64,000 bases of DNA, taken from contig NZ_SLVF01000005.1 in the NCBI RefSeq assembly GCF_004345365.1, forward strand, positions 496,001-560,000. Reading direction: 5' to 3'. Both the position numbers and the translations under genes were made by a program. This stretch comes from Kribbella sp. VKM Ac-2568 (lineage in GTDB: Bacteria; Actinomycetota; Actinomycetes; Propionibacteriales; Kribbellaceae). Below, one piece after another: positions 8,867-17,206 of this stretch (position 1 is the first letter of the stretch; every line of letters begins with the position of its first letter). The notes under the pieces are model-generated. The model did no database searches, was not told the DNA's origin, and worked only from the letters and a program-made list of their open reading frames with translations.

Positions 8867-9975
8867 CGCCCCACGACGACCCGACCGAGAACCTGATCAC
8901 CCGGACGCTGGAAGATCACGCGGCCGGCGCCCCGTCCGACGCGAGTCTGCTGACCGGCGTTCACACCCGGCTCCGCCGTCGGCGGAACACCCGCGTGCTC
9001 GGTGCCGCAGTACTGGCTTGTGCCGCGGTTACCGCGACGATCACCGCCGGCCAGAGCCTCAACAGCGAGGTCACTCCGGCCAAGGAACCGGTCGCGCCAC
9101 AGACGATTCCCGCTGCACGGACACAGTCGAACACGGGACTGAGCCTGCGATGGGAGTCCTACAAGACGGTCCAGGTCCTGGTGCCGGCCAGTTGGAAGAC
9201 GTATGTCTCGGGCCCTGCTCCTTGCTCACTGTCGAGCGGACCGGTGATCGGCCGGCTGAGCCCGTGGCTCGACCGGCAACGCGGCTGTGCGCTCGCCGTC
9301 CTCCCGCTGGCGGACCGGCAGGAGTACGTCTGGTTCGACGACGTGCAGAAGCCCGGCATCAAGCAGTACGACGGGGGCTGGACCGAGGAGACCCGCGAGG
9401 TGGCCGGCGTCCACGTCAGCGTGCTCTCCCAGAACGACGCGACCCGGCGGGCGATCCTCGACTCCGCGACGCCCATCCTGACGACGGACGAGTACGGGTG
9501 CCCCCCGCGCATCGGCGGCGATCAGGCGTTCCACGAGTCGTCCTCGCGGCGGGCGCGAGACGCAGACCTTCGCGCGGTGTCGACGGTCAGCATCTGCGAG
9601 TACTGGGGTGGTGGGGTCTCACCCGTGCGGGGACCGACACTCCTCTCCGGCTCCAGGCTCACCGGCGACGCAGCCCGCGCCTTGGCCACCGACCTCACCG
9701 ACGCCGCCCCGGACACAACCACCCCGGAGACCCTGCCCGGCTGCACCGACGACGGCGGCCGCACCTTCGTCGTCACGATCACCAGCCCGATGGCGAGCTG
9801 GCCCAGCCGCCTGAGCTACTCCCCCTGCTTCACCAGCTACAGAATCGGCGAGGGCTCCACCCAACGCACCGCATCCCGACACCTCGTCGACCTGATCCGC
9901 ACCGGCCCCCACCACCCATCACAACCGACCGACCTCATCCTCATCCCCAACAACAAAACAACCCCCGCCCGCTGA
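8863..9975 (+). CDS. Membrane-anchored protein coupled to ECF sigma factor
   Basis: A 370-residue protein of unknown function. The short N-terminal cytosolic part has an Arg-rich stretch (THTRLRRRRNTR) before one TM helix (about residues 46-65); the remainder is extracytoplasmic, with several Cys and no catalytic motif I recognise. The topology and the ATGA overlap with a sigma gene match those of transmembrane anti-sigma factors or sensors in SigE-family loci, but the zinc HxxxCxxC anti-sigma motif is absent. It could equally be a secreted effector of the regulon. Confidence 0.75.
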   Translation: MTPHDDPTENLITRTLEDHAAGAPSDASLLTGVHTRLRRRRNTRVLGAAVLACAAVTATITAGQSLNSEVTPAKEPVAPQTIPAARTQSNTGLSLRWESYKTVQVLVPASWKTYVSGPAPCSLSSGPVIGRLSPWLDRQRGCALAVLPLADRQEYVWFDDVQKPGIKQYDGGWTEETREVAGVHVSVLSQNDATRRAILDSATPILTTDEYGCPPRIGGDQAFHESSSRRARDADLRAVSTVSICEYWGGGVSPVRGPTLLSGSRLTGDAARALATDLTDAAPDTTTPETLPGCTDDGGRTFVVTITSPMASWPSRLSYSPCFTSYRIGEGSTQRTASRHLVDLIRTGPHHPSQPTDLILIPNNKTTPAR

Positions 9976-9987
9976 CGAGGCAGGTCA

Positions 9988-10383
9988 TCAGCCCGGGCTC
10001 GCGGTGGGAAGACCGAGGGCGGTCGCCGTGGCAAGAAGGCGCCGGTCGTAGGTGACGAAGCACGTCAGGTCATCAGCCAGTACGGCGTCCGCGGTGGCAA
10101 GGTGAATCGCGTCGAGCGACCGGATGTGCGGATCGATGTACGCCGCCGCGGTGGTCCTGACGAGGTCATCGATCTCGTAGATCGCGATGCGCCCGAGCAG
10201 GGCCGGCACCCCTGCCACCAGGGCCGGCTCGGTCCGTCGCAAGGCGCGCGGCAACTCCACCTCCGCCAGGGCGGACGAGACCAGCAACTGCTCCGGCCGG
10301 TCCGCGATCCACTCGACCAGAGCATCCGACTCGACCTCGCGGCGGACGAGTTTCACCAGCGCCGCCGTGTCGAGGTAGATCAT
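9988..10383 (-). CDS. VapC-type PIN-domain toxin
   Basis: A 131-residue PIN-domain ribonuclease, the toxin of a type II toxin-antitoxin pair. The acidic active-site residues are in place: Asp5 (MIYLDTAAL), Glu41/Glu43 (ALAEVEL), Asp91 (RSLDAIHLATA) and Asp113 (TYDRRL). Its start overlaps the antitoxin stop by one base (TGATG), so it is translated after the antitoxin. RNA target unknown. Confidence 0.9.
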   Translation of the reverse strand: MIYLDTAALVKLVRREVESDALVEWIADRPEQLLVSSALAEVELPRALRRTEPALVAGVPALLGRIAIYEIDDLVRTTAAAYIDPHIRSLDAIHLATADAVLADDLTCFVTYDRRLLATATALGLPTASPG

Positions 10384-10655
10384 CAGTAGCGTTCCTCGTC
10401 CCGCAGCTCCTCCAGCACCTCACCGGCCTGCTGGTCGGTGCGAACCTCTCCCCTCGGATGCGGGATCGGGCCGGTGGCCTGGGGCAACCTCAGCTTGCCG
10501 CTCGCGAGCAACCGGGCCTGCGGCGACGGCTGGGCAGGCACCAGCCGCGCGACCACCACCCCGCGCTCGGTGATCTCGATCTCCTCGCCCTGCTTCACCC
10601 GGGCCAGCACTTTCGCCGTCTCCTGGTTCAGCATCCGTACCGGTACCTCGCCCAT
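10383..10655 (-). CDS. VapB-type antitoxin (Phd/YefM fold)
   Basis: A 90-residue antitoxin beginning MGEVPVRMLNQETAKVLARV; the N-terminal half is the Phd/YefM DNA-binding fold (EEIEITERGVVVARLVP) and the C-terminal half, rich in Glu and Arg, should bind the toxin. Two ATGs are available (10664 and 10655). I choose 10655 because a TACAAT -10 box covers 10664-10669, overlapping the first ATG, which puts the likely mRNA 5' end at the second ATG. Confidence 0.85.
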   Translation of the reverse strand: MGEVPVRMLNQETAKVLARVKQGEEIEITERGVVVARLVPAQPSPQARLLASGKLRLPQATGPIPHPRGEVRTDQQAGEVLEELRDEERY

Positions 10656-10663
10656 GGACGCCA

Positions 10664-10684
10664 TTGTAGTACTTATTTGTCAGA
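10664..10684 (-). promoter_or_regulatory. Leaderless promoter of vapBC pair 1
   Basis: On the minus strand TTGTGT, 15 bases, then TACAAT (10669 down to 10664), 7 bases before the ATG at 10655. An AGTACT palindrome sits in the spacer. A 6-bp inverted repeat (GCTGAG with CTCAGC, 10697-10713) lies just upstream and could be an operator. Confidence 0.5.
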
Positions 10685-10762
10685 CACAATCCTCTCGCTG
10701 AGAATCACTCAGCAGAGAAGGTACGAGGGTCGGCTGGTCCCGCGGCTCAGTTGTCCACAGGG

Positions 10763-11530
10763 TCAGCGGGGTGGCATGCGGAGGGCGCCGTCCAGGCGGA
10801 TCACTTCGCCGTTCAGGAGTTGGTTGGAGACGATGTGGTCCACCAGGGCGGCGTACTCGGACGGGCGGCCGAGGCGGGCCGGGTGGGGGACCTGCTGCTC
10901 GAGGACGGCGCGGGCGTCCTCGGGGAGGCCGGCGAGCATGGGGGTCTCCATGGTGCCGGGGGCGATGGTGACCACCCGGATGCCCTTGTCCGCCAGGTCG
11001 CGTGCCGCCGTCAGGGTCAGGCCGACGATGCCGCCCTTGCTGGACGCGTACGCCGCCTGGCCGATCTGGCCGTCGTACGCGGCGATCGAGGCCGTCATCA
11101 CCACGACGCCGCGATCACCGTCCTCGCCGGCGGGCAGGTCGATCATCCGCTCGGCGGCGAGCCGGAGCACGTTGAAGGTGCCGATCAGGTTGACTTCGAT
11201 CACCTGCCGGAAGGTTGCCAGCGGCAACGGACCCTTGCGACCGACGATCCGGCCCGGGGTGGCGATGCCGGCGCAGGTGACCACCAGGCGCAGCGAACCC
11301 AGCGACGCGGCCACGTCCAGGGCAGCCGTCACCGCGGTCTCGTCGGTGACGTCGGTGGGCACGAAGACGACCCGATCCCCGAGCTCGTCCGCGATCGCCT
11401 TGCCGGCCGAGGACGGGAGGTCGCAGATCACCACACCGGCGCCGGACTCGGCGATCCGGCGAACGGTGGCTTCACCGAGCCCGGAGCCACCACCGGTGAC
11501 GAGCGCGACCTCGGACGGGCCAAGCTTCAT
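10763..11530 (-). CDS. Short-chain dehydrogenase, 3-hydroxyacyl-CoA type
   Basis: A 255-residue SDR. It has the NAD-binding TGGGSGLG (residues 12-19), the NAG-equivalent CAGIA, the catalytic Ser of [11 protein letters not shown] and the YASSK motif. The sequence ([34 protein letters not shown]) resembles 3-hydroxy-2-methylbutyryl-CoA or type-II 3-hydroxyacyl-CoA dehydrogenases. It overlaps the acyl-CoA dehydrogenase by 4 bp, fitting consecutive steps of acyl-CoA beta-oxidation or branched-chain amino acid breakdown. Confidence 0.88.
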   Translation of the reverse strand: MKLGPSEVALVTGGGSGLGEATVRRIAESGAGVVICDLPSSAGKAIADELGDRVVFVPTDVTDETAVTAALDVAASLGSLRLVVTCAGIATPGRIVGRKGPLPLATFRQVIEVNLIGTFNVLRLAAERMIDLPAGEDGDRGVVVMTASIAAYDGQIGQAAYASSKGGIVGLTLTAARDLADKGIRVVTIAPGTMETPMLAGLPEDARAVLEQQVPHPARLGRPSEYAALVDHIVSNQLLNGEVIRLDGALRMPPR

Positions 11531-12678
11531 CGAACACTCCTGAGCAGGTCGCGGCTGATCACCAGCCGCTGGATCTGGTTGGTTCCTTCGAAGATCTGGG
11601 TCACCTTGGCCTCGCGCATGTACCGCTCGGCCGGGAACTCGCGGGTGTAACCGTAGCCACCGAGCACCTGGACCGCGTCGGTGGTCACCTTCATCGCGGC
11701 GTCGGTGCAGATCAGCTTGGCGATCGCCGCCTGCTGGGTGAACGGCCGGCCGAGGTCGCGCCGCCGGGCGGCCTGCACGTACGTCGCCCGGGCCGACTCC
11801 ACCGCGGCAGCCATGTCCGCCAGCAGGAACTGCAGCCCCTGGAACTCCGCGATCGCGTGCCCGAACTGCTGCCGCTCCAACGCGTACGACGCGGCGACAT
11901 CGAGCGCGGCCTGGGCCAGCCCCACGGCGCAGGCGGCGATCCCGAGCCGGCCCGAGTCGAGCGCGGACAGGGCGATCCGCATGCCGTCACCCTCAGAGCC
12001 GATCAGGTTTGCCGCGGGCACCCGGACGCGGTCGTAGTTGACCAGCGTCGTAGTCGAACCGGTCAGGCCCATCTTCCGCTCGGGCGCCCCGAAGCTGAGG
12101 CCCTTGGCGTCAGCGGGCACGTGGAACGCGGAGATTCCGTGCTTCGGATCGGCCGAGGTCCGGGCGAAGGTGGTGTAGAAGTCGGCGTGCGAGCCGTGGG
12201 TGATCCACGACTTGGTGCCGTTGATCACGTAGTAGTCCCCGTCGCGAACAGCCTTCGTGGTCATCCCGCTGATGTCCGAGCCCGCCTGCGGCTCCGACAA
12301 CGCGTACGCACCGAGCAGTTCGCCGCCGATCATGTCGGGTAGCAGCAACTCGCGCTGGTCGGGCGTCCCGAAGGTGGCGACCGCGTAGCTCGTCATGGTG
12401 TGGACCGACAACCCGACGCCGACCGACATCCAGGCGGCGGCGATCTCCTCGAGCATCTGCAGGTAGACCTCGTACGGCTGCTCGGCGCCGCCGTACTGCT
12501 CCGGATACGGCAGGCCCAGCAGTCCGGCCTTGCCGAGGGTCCGGAAGGCGTCCCGCGGGAAGGTCTCGGTTTCCTCGGCCTTCGCCGCGTACGGCGCGAG
12601 CTCGTTTGCGCACAGATCCCGGACCAGGCCCAGCAGGTCGGTGGACTCCTCGGTCGGGAGCAAGCGATCGACAGCCAT
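11527..12678 (-). CDS. Acyl-CoA dehydrogenase
   Basis: A 383-residue FAD-dependent acyl-CoA dehydrogenase of usual family length. Typical signatures are present: [27 protein letters not shown], and the C-terminal [19 protein letters not shown] followed by [11 protein letters not shown] with the presumed catalytic base Glu364. It heads a two-gene operon with the SDR and has a good RBS (GAGAGGGG). A divergent TetR gene starts 86 bp away and probably controls the operon. Confidence 0.93.
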   Translation of the reverse strand: MAVDRLLPTEESTDLLGLVRDLCANELAPYAAKAEETETFPRDAFRTLGKAGLLGLPYPEQYGGAEQPYEVYLQMLEEIAAAWMSVGVGLSVHTMTSYAVATFGTPDQRELLLPDMIGGELLGAYALSEPQAGSDISGMTTKAVRDGDYYVINGTKSWITHGSHADFYTTFARTSADPKHGISAFHVPADAKGLSFGAPERKMGLTGSTTTLVNYDRVRVPAANLIGSEGDGMRIALSALDSGRLGIAACAVGLAQAALDVAASYALERQQFGHAIAEFQGLQFLLADMAAAVESARATYVQAARRRDLGRPFTQQAAIAKLICTDAAMKVTTDAVQVLGGYGYTREFPAERYMREAKVTQIFEGTNQIQRLVISRDLLRSVR

Positions 12679-12706
12679 CAGGCACCCCTCTCAACAGCTG
12701 ACGAAA

Positions 12707-12765
12707 TGATACTCCTCTTGATACTGAAGACCATAATTCCGTATCGTTCTATGCTGTCTCGATAT
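12707..12765. promoter_or_regulatory. Divergent promoter/operator region with TGATAC and GTATCG repeats
   Basis: TGATAC at 12707-12712 and 12719-12724 (direct), GTATCG at 12741-12746 and CGATAT at 12760-12765 (inverted relative to each other). A TTGATA (12718), 18-base, TATCGT promoter reads towards tetR. The repeats lie where a TetR dimer would block both promoters. Confidence 0.5.
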
Positions 12766-13348
12766 GACAACAGTCGTCCCGGGACGCCGCACCCGCAGGC
12801 AGTCCGAGCTGCTCGACCGGCTTCTGTCCCTGTTCCTGACCCAAGGCTTCAGCCGGTTCACCCTGGACGACCTGGCCGCGGAGCTGCGCTGCAGCAAGAC
12901 GACCCTGTACGCGTTGGCGCCGAGCAAGGAACAGCTCGCCGTCGAGGTGGTCAAGCACTACTTCAAGAATGCCACCGCGGAGGTCGAGTCCGCGGTCGGC
13001 AAGCAGACCCGGCCCGACCGCCGGATCGCCGCCTACCTGAACGCGGTCGCGGACGCGCTCCGGCCGGCCACCCGCACGTTCCTGGACGACGTGGCGACCT
13101 TTGCCCCGGCCCGGTCCGTGTACGAGCGGAACACCCGGATCGCGGCGGACCGGGTCCGGTCGCTGATCGAGGAAGGCATCGCCAGCAAGGCGTTCCGGCA
13201 GGTCGACATCGGCTTCGCCGCGGAGATGGTCGCGCACACGATGCAGGCGATCCAGCGCGGCGACATCGCCCGGCGGACCGGCCTGACCGACGCCGAGGCG
13301 TACCGCGAGCTCGCCTCGTTCGTCCTGCACTCCCTCCGGCACGACTGA
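12764..13348 (+). CDS. TetR-family regulator
   Basis: A 194-residue regulator with the N-terminal TetR HTH (LFLTQGFSRFTLDDLAAELR, CSKTTLYALAPSKEQL) and an all-helical ligand domain that I do not match to a named subfamily. It is divergent from the acyl-CoA dehydrogenase operon and most likely represses it, with an acyl-CoA as plausible ligand (inference). The ATG at 12764 lies 8 bases after TATGCT, so the mRNA may be nearly leaderless. Confidence 0.88.
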   Translation: MTTVVPGRRTRRQSELLDRLLSLFLTQGFSRFTLDDLAAELRCSKTTLYALAPSKEQLAVEVVKHYFKNATAEVESAVGKQTRPDRRIAAYLNAVADALRPATRTFLDDVATFAPARSVYERNTRIAADRVRSLIEEGIASKAFRQVDIGFAAEMVAHTMQAIQRGDIARRTGLTDAEAYRELASFVLHSLRHD

Positions 13349-13434
13349 CCCGGCGCGGCTTCGGCAGCGAAGCTGACTTCGGCGGCACGTCTGGACCTGA
13401 CCTCAGGTTGGGTATCGGCTGTAGCGTGCTTGAG

Positions 13435-15090
13435 GTGCAGCAGACCACCGCCGACCTCAAGCTGGGGCCCCTTCTCCGGTACGTCGACCAGACGCGCGCC
13501 ACCGTCTGGGTGGAGACGACCCGACCCTGTCAGGTGGAGATCCTCGGCCACCGGACGAGCACCTGGTCCGTGCACGGACACCACTACGCGCTGATCCTGA
13601 TCGAAGACCTCGAGCCGGCCACCGCGACGCCGTACGAGGTGCACCTGGACGGGGCGCAGGTGTGGCCGCCGGCCGAGACGCCGTACGGGCCGAGCGTGAT
13701 CCAGACGCCGAAGGCGGACGGGAGTTTCCGGCTGACGTTCGGGTCGTGCCGGCGGTCGGCGCCGTTCGACGAGCAGGGGTTCAAGGACTTCGGCCCGGAC
13801 GCCCTCGTCGCGCTGGCCGAACGGATGGCCGGTGGGGACGACGAGCGACCGGACGCACTGCTGCTGCTCGGCGACCAGGTGTACGCCGACGACCCATCGG
13901 ACGCGGTACTCGACAAGCTCCGCGAGGCGCACGGTGGCCGGCAGGGATCCGAGGTGGCCGACGAGATCGGCAACTTCGAGGAGTACACCTGGCTCTACGA
14001 CGACTCCTGGCTGACTCCGGCCGTCCGGTGGCTCTTCTCCACGGTCCCGCTGTGCATGCTGCTCGACGACCACGACCTGCGCGACGACTGGAACACCTCG
14101 CTCAGCTGGCGCCGCTGGGTCACCTCGCAGCCGTGGTGGCACGACCGGGTCGTCGGCGCCTACGCGTCGTACTGGGTCTACCAGCACCTGGGCAACCTCT
14201 CGCCGGAGCAGCTGGACAAGGACCCGACATACGCGGCGATGCGGGCACTCGAGGACGACGACGAGCGCACCTCCTACCTGGACGCCTTCGCCTGGGAGGC
14301 GGACGAGGACGCGGCTTCAACCCGCTGGAGCTACTACCGGGACTTCGGGGCACGCTCACGCGGAGTACGGCTCGTTGCCGTCGACTCCCGGTGCTCTCGG
14401 CATCTGGAGCCGGAGGAACGGGCGATGGTCGACGCGCACGAGTGGGAGTGGGTCCGCCGGCACACCGTCCACGCCACCCAGCCGATCCACCACCTGCTGT
14501 TCGCCTCCACCCTGCCGTTCCTGCTGACGCCGGGGCTGCATCACCTGGAGGGCTGGGACGAGGCGGTCTCGTCCGGCGCCTGGGGACCGCGCGCCGCCCG
14601 GATCGGCGAGCGGATCCGGCAGGGCATGGATCTGGAGCACTGGGCGTCGTTCCGGAAGTCCTTCGACGAGCTGACCGACCTGTTCACCGATCTGGTCCGC
14701 GGCGAGAACGCGCCGAAGTCGATCCTGATGCTGTCGGGCGACGTGCACTGCAGCTACCTGACCGAGGCCGACCTGAACACCGTCGACCATCCCGGTACTG
14801 CGATCCGCCAGCTGACCATGTCGCCCTTCCGGAACCCCGTCGGCAAGCACATCCAGGTGGCGAACAAGTTGCTCGACAGCCGCGGGATGACGGGCCTCCT
14901 GCGCCGGCTGGCCCGCTCCGCGGGAGTACGGGACGTCGCGGCCACCTGGCGTACGGCGTACGGGCCGTGGTTCGACAACGGGGTGATGAGCGTGCGGGTG
15001 TCGGGCGACGAGTGGGCGGTCGAGGTGGAGCACGCCGCGCTGGAGGAGCAGCGGCAGGTGCTGCGGCGGACCCTGACGTACGGAGGTTAA
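13435..15090 (+). CDS. PhoD-like alkaline phosphatase/metallophosphatase
   Basis: A 551-residue PhoD-like metallophosphatase. The metal-binding blocks are visible: TFGSCRRSA, LLLLGDQVYADD, MLLDDHDLRDDWN and SILMLSGDVHCSYL. An N-terminal Ig-like domain (ATVWVET to EVHLDG) precedes the catalytic domain. No signal peptide or Tat motif is visible, so it may be cytosolic. GTG 13435 is preferred over GTG 13426 because TAGCGT at 13422-13427 lies 7 bases before it. No PHO box was found upstream. Confidence 0.85.
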   Translation: MQQTTADLKLGPLLRYVDQTRATVWVETTRPCQVEILGHRTSTWSVHGHHYALILIEDLEPATATPYEVHLDGAQVWPPAETPYGPSVIQTPKADGSFRLTFGSCRRSAPFDEQGFKDFGPDALVALAERMAGGDDERPDALLLLGDQVYADDPSDAVLDKLREAHGGRQGSEVADEIGNFEEYTWLYDDSWLTPAVRWLFSTVPLCMLLDDHDLRDDWNTSLSWRRWVTSQPWWHDRVVGAYASYWVYQHLGNLSPEQLDKDPTYAAMRALEDDDERTSYLDAFAWEADEDAASTRWSYYRDFGARSRGVRLVAVDSRCSRHLEPEERAMVDAHEWEWVRRHTVHATQPIHHLLFASTLPFLLTPGLHHLEGWDEAVSSGAWGPRAARIGERIRQGMDLEHWASFRKSFDELTDLFTDLVRGENAPKSILMLSGDVHCSYLTEADLNTVDHPGTAIRQLTMSPFRNPVGKHIQVANKLLDSRGMTGLLRRLARSAGVRDVAATWRTAYGPWFDNGVMSVRVSGDEWAVEVEHAALEEQRQVLRRTLTYGG

Positions 15091-15154
15091 CCCTACGCTC
15101 CGGTACTACCTGAATACTCAGGGACATAATGGGTATGGCTGACCAGGTTGAGCC

Positions 15155-15183
15155 AAGGACGCTCCCGCCCCGAGCGCGTCCTT
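15155..15183 (+). promoter_or_regulatory. 5'-UTR hairpin before S1 protease
   Basis: AAGGACGC (15155-15162) pairs with GCGTCCTT (15176-15183), ending 20 bases before the GTG start and just ahead of the GAGGAGG ribosome-binding site; CATAAT at 15125-15130 is a candidate -10. Confidence 0.4.
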
Positions 15184-15202
15184 CATCGTGAGGAGGCCGA
15201 CC

Positions 15203-16090
15203 GTGAAGTTGAATTCCGTCCGCCGTACCGCCGCTCTGCTGGCAACAGCCGGTTTGGCAGCAACCACCGCTCTGCTGGCCACCCAGGCCTCGGCCGCCCC
15301 GAGTCCTGTGATCGCTTCAGCGAGCACCATCACCTCCACCCTGTCCCGCGACGCGTCGATCCCGGGCACCGCCTGGATGACCGACCAGAAGACCGGGCGG
15401 ATCATCGTCTCGTACGACGACACCGTGAGCGGCGCCAAGTTCGACGCGCTCACCGCCGTCACCAAGCGCTTCGGCAGCCAGGTCACCCTGGAGAAACTGC
15501 CCGGCGTCCTCAGCAAGCGGATCAGCGGCGGCCAGGCCATCTACGGAGGCGGTTACCGCTGCTCGCTCGGCTTCAACGTCCGCAGCGGCAGCACCTACTA
15601 CTTCCTCACCGCCGGCCACTGCACGAACCTGTCCGGCACCTGGTACGCCAACTCCTCGCAGTCGACCGTGCTCGGCACCCGGTACGGCACCAGCTTCCCC
15701 GGCAACGACTACGGCATCGTCCGGTACAGCACGTCGTACACGAACCACCCCGGCAACGTGTACCTCTACAACGGCTCGTACCAGGACATCACCGCGGCCG
15801 GTAACGCCAGCGTGGGCCAGGCGGTCAAGCGCAGCGGCAGCACAACCGGTGTGCGGAGCGGTTCGGTCACCGGCCTCAACGCGACGGTGAACTACGCCGA
15901 GGGCACCGTCACCGGCCTGATCCGGACCAACGTCTGCGCCGAGGGCGGCGACTCCGGCGGCTCGCTGTTCGCCGGCAGCATCGCGCTCGGTCTGACCTCC
16001 GGCGGCAGCGGCAACTGCTCCTCCGGTGGCACGACCTTCTTCCAGCCCGTCACCGAGGTCCTGAGCCGCTACGGCGTCAGCGTCTACTGA
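15203..16090 (+). CDS. Secreted S1 serine protease, streptogrisin type
   Basis: A 295-residue chymotrypsin-like protease. A signal peptide ends near ATQASA; a pro-region of roughly 80 residues follows ([19 protein letters not shown] to [11 protein letters not shown]), then the mature enzyme beginning near [11 protein letters not shown]. The catalytic triad is His139 (LTAGHCT), Asp169 (GNDYGIVRY) and Ser251 (EGGDSGGSL). The GTG at 15203 follows GAGGAGG with good spacing; the in-frame GTG at 15188 overlaps that RBS and is rejected. Like other streptogrisins it should be exported and mature by removal of the pro-peptide. Confidence 0.93.
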   Translation: MKLNSVRRTAALLATAGLAATTALLATQASAAPSPVIASASTITSTLSRDASIPGTAWMTDQKTGRIIVSYDDTVSGAKFDALTAVTKRFGSQVTLEKLPGVLSKRISGGQAIYGGGYRCSLGFNVRSGSTYYFLTAGHCTNLSGTWYANSSQSTVLGTRYGTSFPGNDYGIVRYSTSYTNHPGNVYLYNGSYQDITAAGNASVGQAVKRSGSTTGVRSGSVTGLNATVNYAEGTVTGLIRTNVCAEGGDSGGSLFAGSIALGLTSGGSGNCSSGGTTFFQPVTEVLSRYGVSVY

Positions 16091-16104
16091 TCCACCTCTT
16101 CGTT

Positions 16105-16134
16105 CACCCCTGTCCGGTCCGCCGGGCAGGGGTG
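16105..16134 (+). terminator. Hairpin terminator after S1 protease
   Basis: 13-bp arms (CACCCCTGTCCGG with CCGGGCAGGGGTG, one G-T pair) and a 4-base loop, 14 bp after the protease stop. Confidence 0.75.
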
Positions 16135-16166
16135 TTCGTCGTACCAGCCTGTGCCGAACGGTCACC

Positions 16167-16187
16167 TACAACGTCAACGTCTACTGA
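16167..16187 (+). repeat. Partial copy of the S1 protease 3' end
   Basis: The 21 bases match the last 21 bases of the protease gene (16070-16090) at 18 positions and read TYNVNVY-stop in place of RYGVSVY-stop. The copy lies 97 bp downstream of the original, just before the second vapBC module. Confidence 0.5.
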
Positions 16188-16203
16188 CACCTACCAACAG
16201 AAC

Positions 16204-16236
16204 GAGGACCCCGGGCGCATTCATCCGGGGGGCCTC
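16204..16236. terminator. Hairpin terminator between S1 protease region and vapC
   Basis: GAGGACCCCGG pairs imperfectly with CCGGGGGGCCTC around a 10-base loop, immediately downstream of the toxin stop on the minus strand. Confidence 0.5.
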
Positions 16237-16248
16237 GCCGTCGATGAC

Positions 16249-16653
16249 TCAGGCAGGGGCCGTGACGGGGAAGCCCAGTTCCCCAGCGGCACCCGCCAGT
16301 TCCTTGTCATAGGTGAGGAACTCGACAAGGTCGCCGCGGAAAGGTTCAGCGCTCGCAAGGTGAATGGCATCAAGGGAACCGAGCCTGGTGGTGCGGTAGG
16401 CCATGGCTCGAGCCAACACTGTGGTGGTGAGGTCGACCAGGTAGATCCCCCGGACCGCCTGGCCGGCGAAGTACGGCACTTGCTGGTGATCGACGCCGGC
16501 ACGCAGCAGGGTCCGCGTGATCTCCAACCGGGCCAGTTCGCTGGTGATGAGTTCGGCATCCTGCGGCAGCGACTCTCGCCACTTGCGCAATGCGGCCGAT
16601 TCCGCTTCGGGTTTGATGAACTTCAGGAGCGCGCAGGCATCCAGATAAATCAC
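16249..16653 (-). CDS. VapC-type PIN-domain toxin (second pair)
   Basis: A 134-residue PIN-domain ribonuclease with the acidic set Asp5 (MIYLDACALL), Glu44 (ARLEITRTLL), Asp95 (GSLDAIHLASA) and Asp116 (TYDKEL). It shares the general VapC layout with the toxin at 9988-10383 but is diverged from it. Its start overlaps the antitoxin stop by 4 bp (ATGA). The target RNA cannot be inferred. Confidence 0.9.
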   Translation of the reverse strand: MIYLDACALLKFIKPEAESAALRKWRESLPQDAELITSELARLEITRTLLRAGVDHQQVPYFAGQAVRGIYLVDLTTTVLARAMAYRTTRLGSLDAIHLASAEPFRGDLVEFLTYDKELAGAAGELGFPVTAPA

Positions 16654-16931
16654 CTGCGCCGCTCCTTGTCCCGCTCGGCGATCAGCACGTCCGACAGACT
16701 CTCCACGTCGGCCGCCAGATCGAGCACCAAGTCGGGCATTCCCAGCTCGGCGGGAGGAGTTACCTCTCCCGAGTCGATCAATCGCTGCAGTGCATCCGGC
16801 TTCTCATCCTCGGGGACGAGGCGGAGCACCGGTCGGCCGCGATCCGTGACCAGGATCGTCTCGCCGGCCCGCACCCGCGCCACCGCCTTCGACGGGTTCT
16901 GGTTGAGCTCTCGCAAACCTATGGTCTCCAT
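16650..16931 (-). CDS. VapB/Phd-type antitoxin (second pair)
   Basis: A 93-residue antitoxin: METIGLRELNQNPSKAVARV and AGETILVTDRGRPVLRLVPE are typical of the Phd/YefM DNA-binding fold; the C-terminus is acidic then ends RDKERRR. The ATG at 16931 is chosen over an in-frame TTG at 16934 because a TACATT -10 box lies 6 bases before it, implying a leaderless mRNA. A perfect palindrome covers that -10 box, the usual arrangement for antitoxin autorepression. Confidence 0.88.
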   Translation of the reverse strand: METIGLRELNQNPSKAVARVRAGETILVTDRGRPVLRLVPEDEKPDALQRLIDSGEVTPPAELGMPDLVLDLAADVESLSDVLIAERDKERRR

Positions 16932-16938
16932 CAAGCTA

Positions 16939-16963
16939 ATGTACCTACATGAAGTAGGTACAT
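16939..16963. promoter_or_regulatory. Antitoxin operator palindrome over vapBC-2 promoter
   Basis: Perfect 10-bp arms (ATGTACCTAC at 16939-16948, GTAGGTACAT at 16954-16963) around ATGAA. On the minus strand the TACATT -10 box is contained in one arm. Confidence 0.8.
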
Positions 16964-16974
16964 CAAGGCATCCA

Positions 16975-17046
16975 CCAGCCGCGGCGGCGGGAGATTCGTA
17001 GACCGCTGTGCCGATGGCTATGTCCGCGTTGAGGATTCGGTGGCGG
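16975..17046 (-). pseudogene. Decayed partial copy of the rlmB 3' end
   Basis: These 72 bases align with the last 74 bases of rlmB (17206-17279) with two single-base gaps and about nine mismatches (roughly 85% identity). The gaps break the reading frame, so the copy is not functional. It lies immediately upstream of the vapBC-2 operator. Confidence 0.75.
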
Positions 17047-17206
17047 AGCTAGGACATGCGGAGACTTCGGCGGTCGTCAGACCGGCTCGCTCGACTGCCG
17101 GGCTGTCGAGCAACCAGGTGTTCTCCCGTTGCTCGTTCTCCGGGTTCGCGGGGTCGAGGACGAACGGCTCGTCCGCGACCTCCGCGATGTACCGGAGCAG
17201 CCTCAT
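17018..17206 (-). CDS. Small ORF overlapping the rlmB stop, unknown
   Basis: A 62-codon frame whose ATG overlaps the rlmB stop (TGATG), so ribosomes could reinitiate on it. It begins [20 protein letters not shown] and continues through an acidic, normal-looking sequence to about residue 50, then runs into the decayed rlmB tail copy and stops. It may be the remnant of a gene cut off by the duplication rather than a real product. I recognise no family. Confidence 0.35.
   Translation of the reverse strand: MRLLRYIAEVADEPFVLDPANPENEQRENTWLLDSPAVERAGLTTAEVSACPSSATESSTRT

Noticed and set aside
10763..11650. Plus-strand frames antisense to the SDR/acyl-CoA dehydrogenase operon
   Set aside because: Long open antisense frames are expected at this GC content; the minus-strand frames carry the family motifs.
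12400..13434. Long upstream extension of the PhoD-like frame
   Set aside because: It runs through the tetR gene in another frame; family similarity begins only near 13435.
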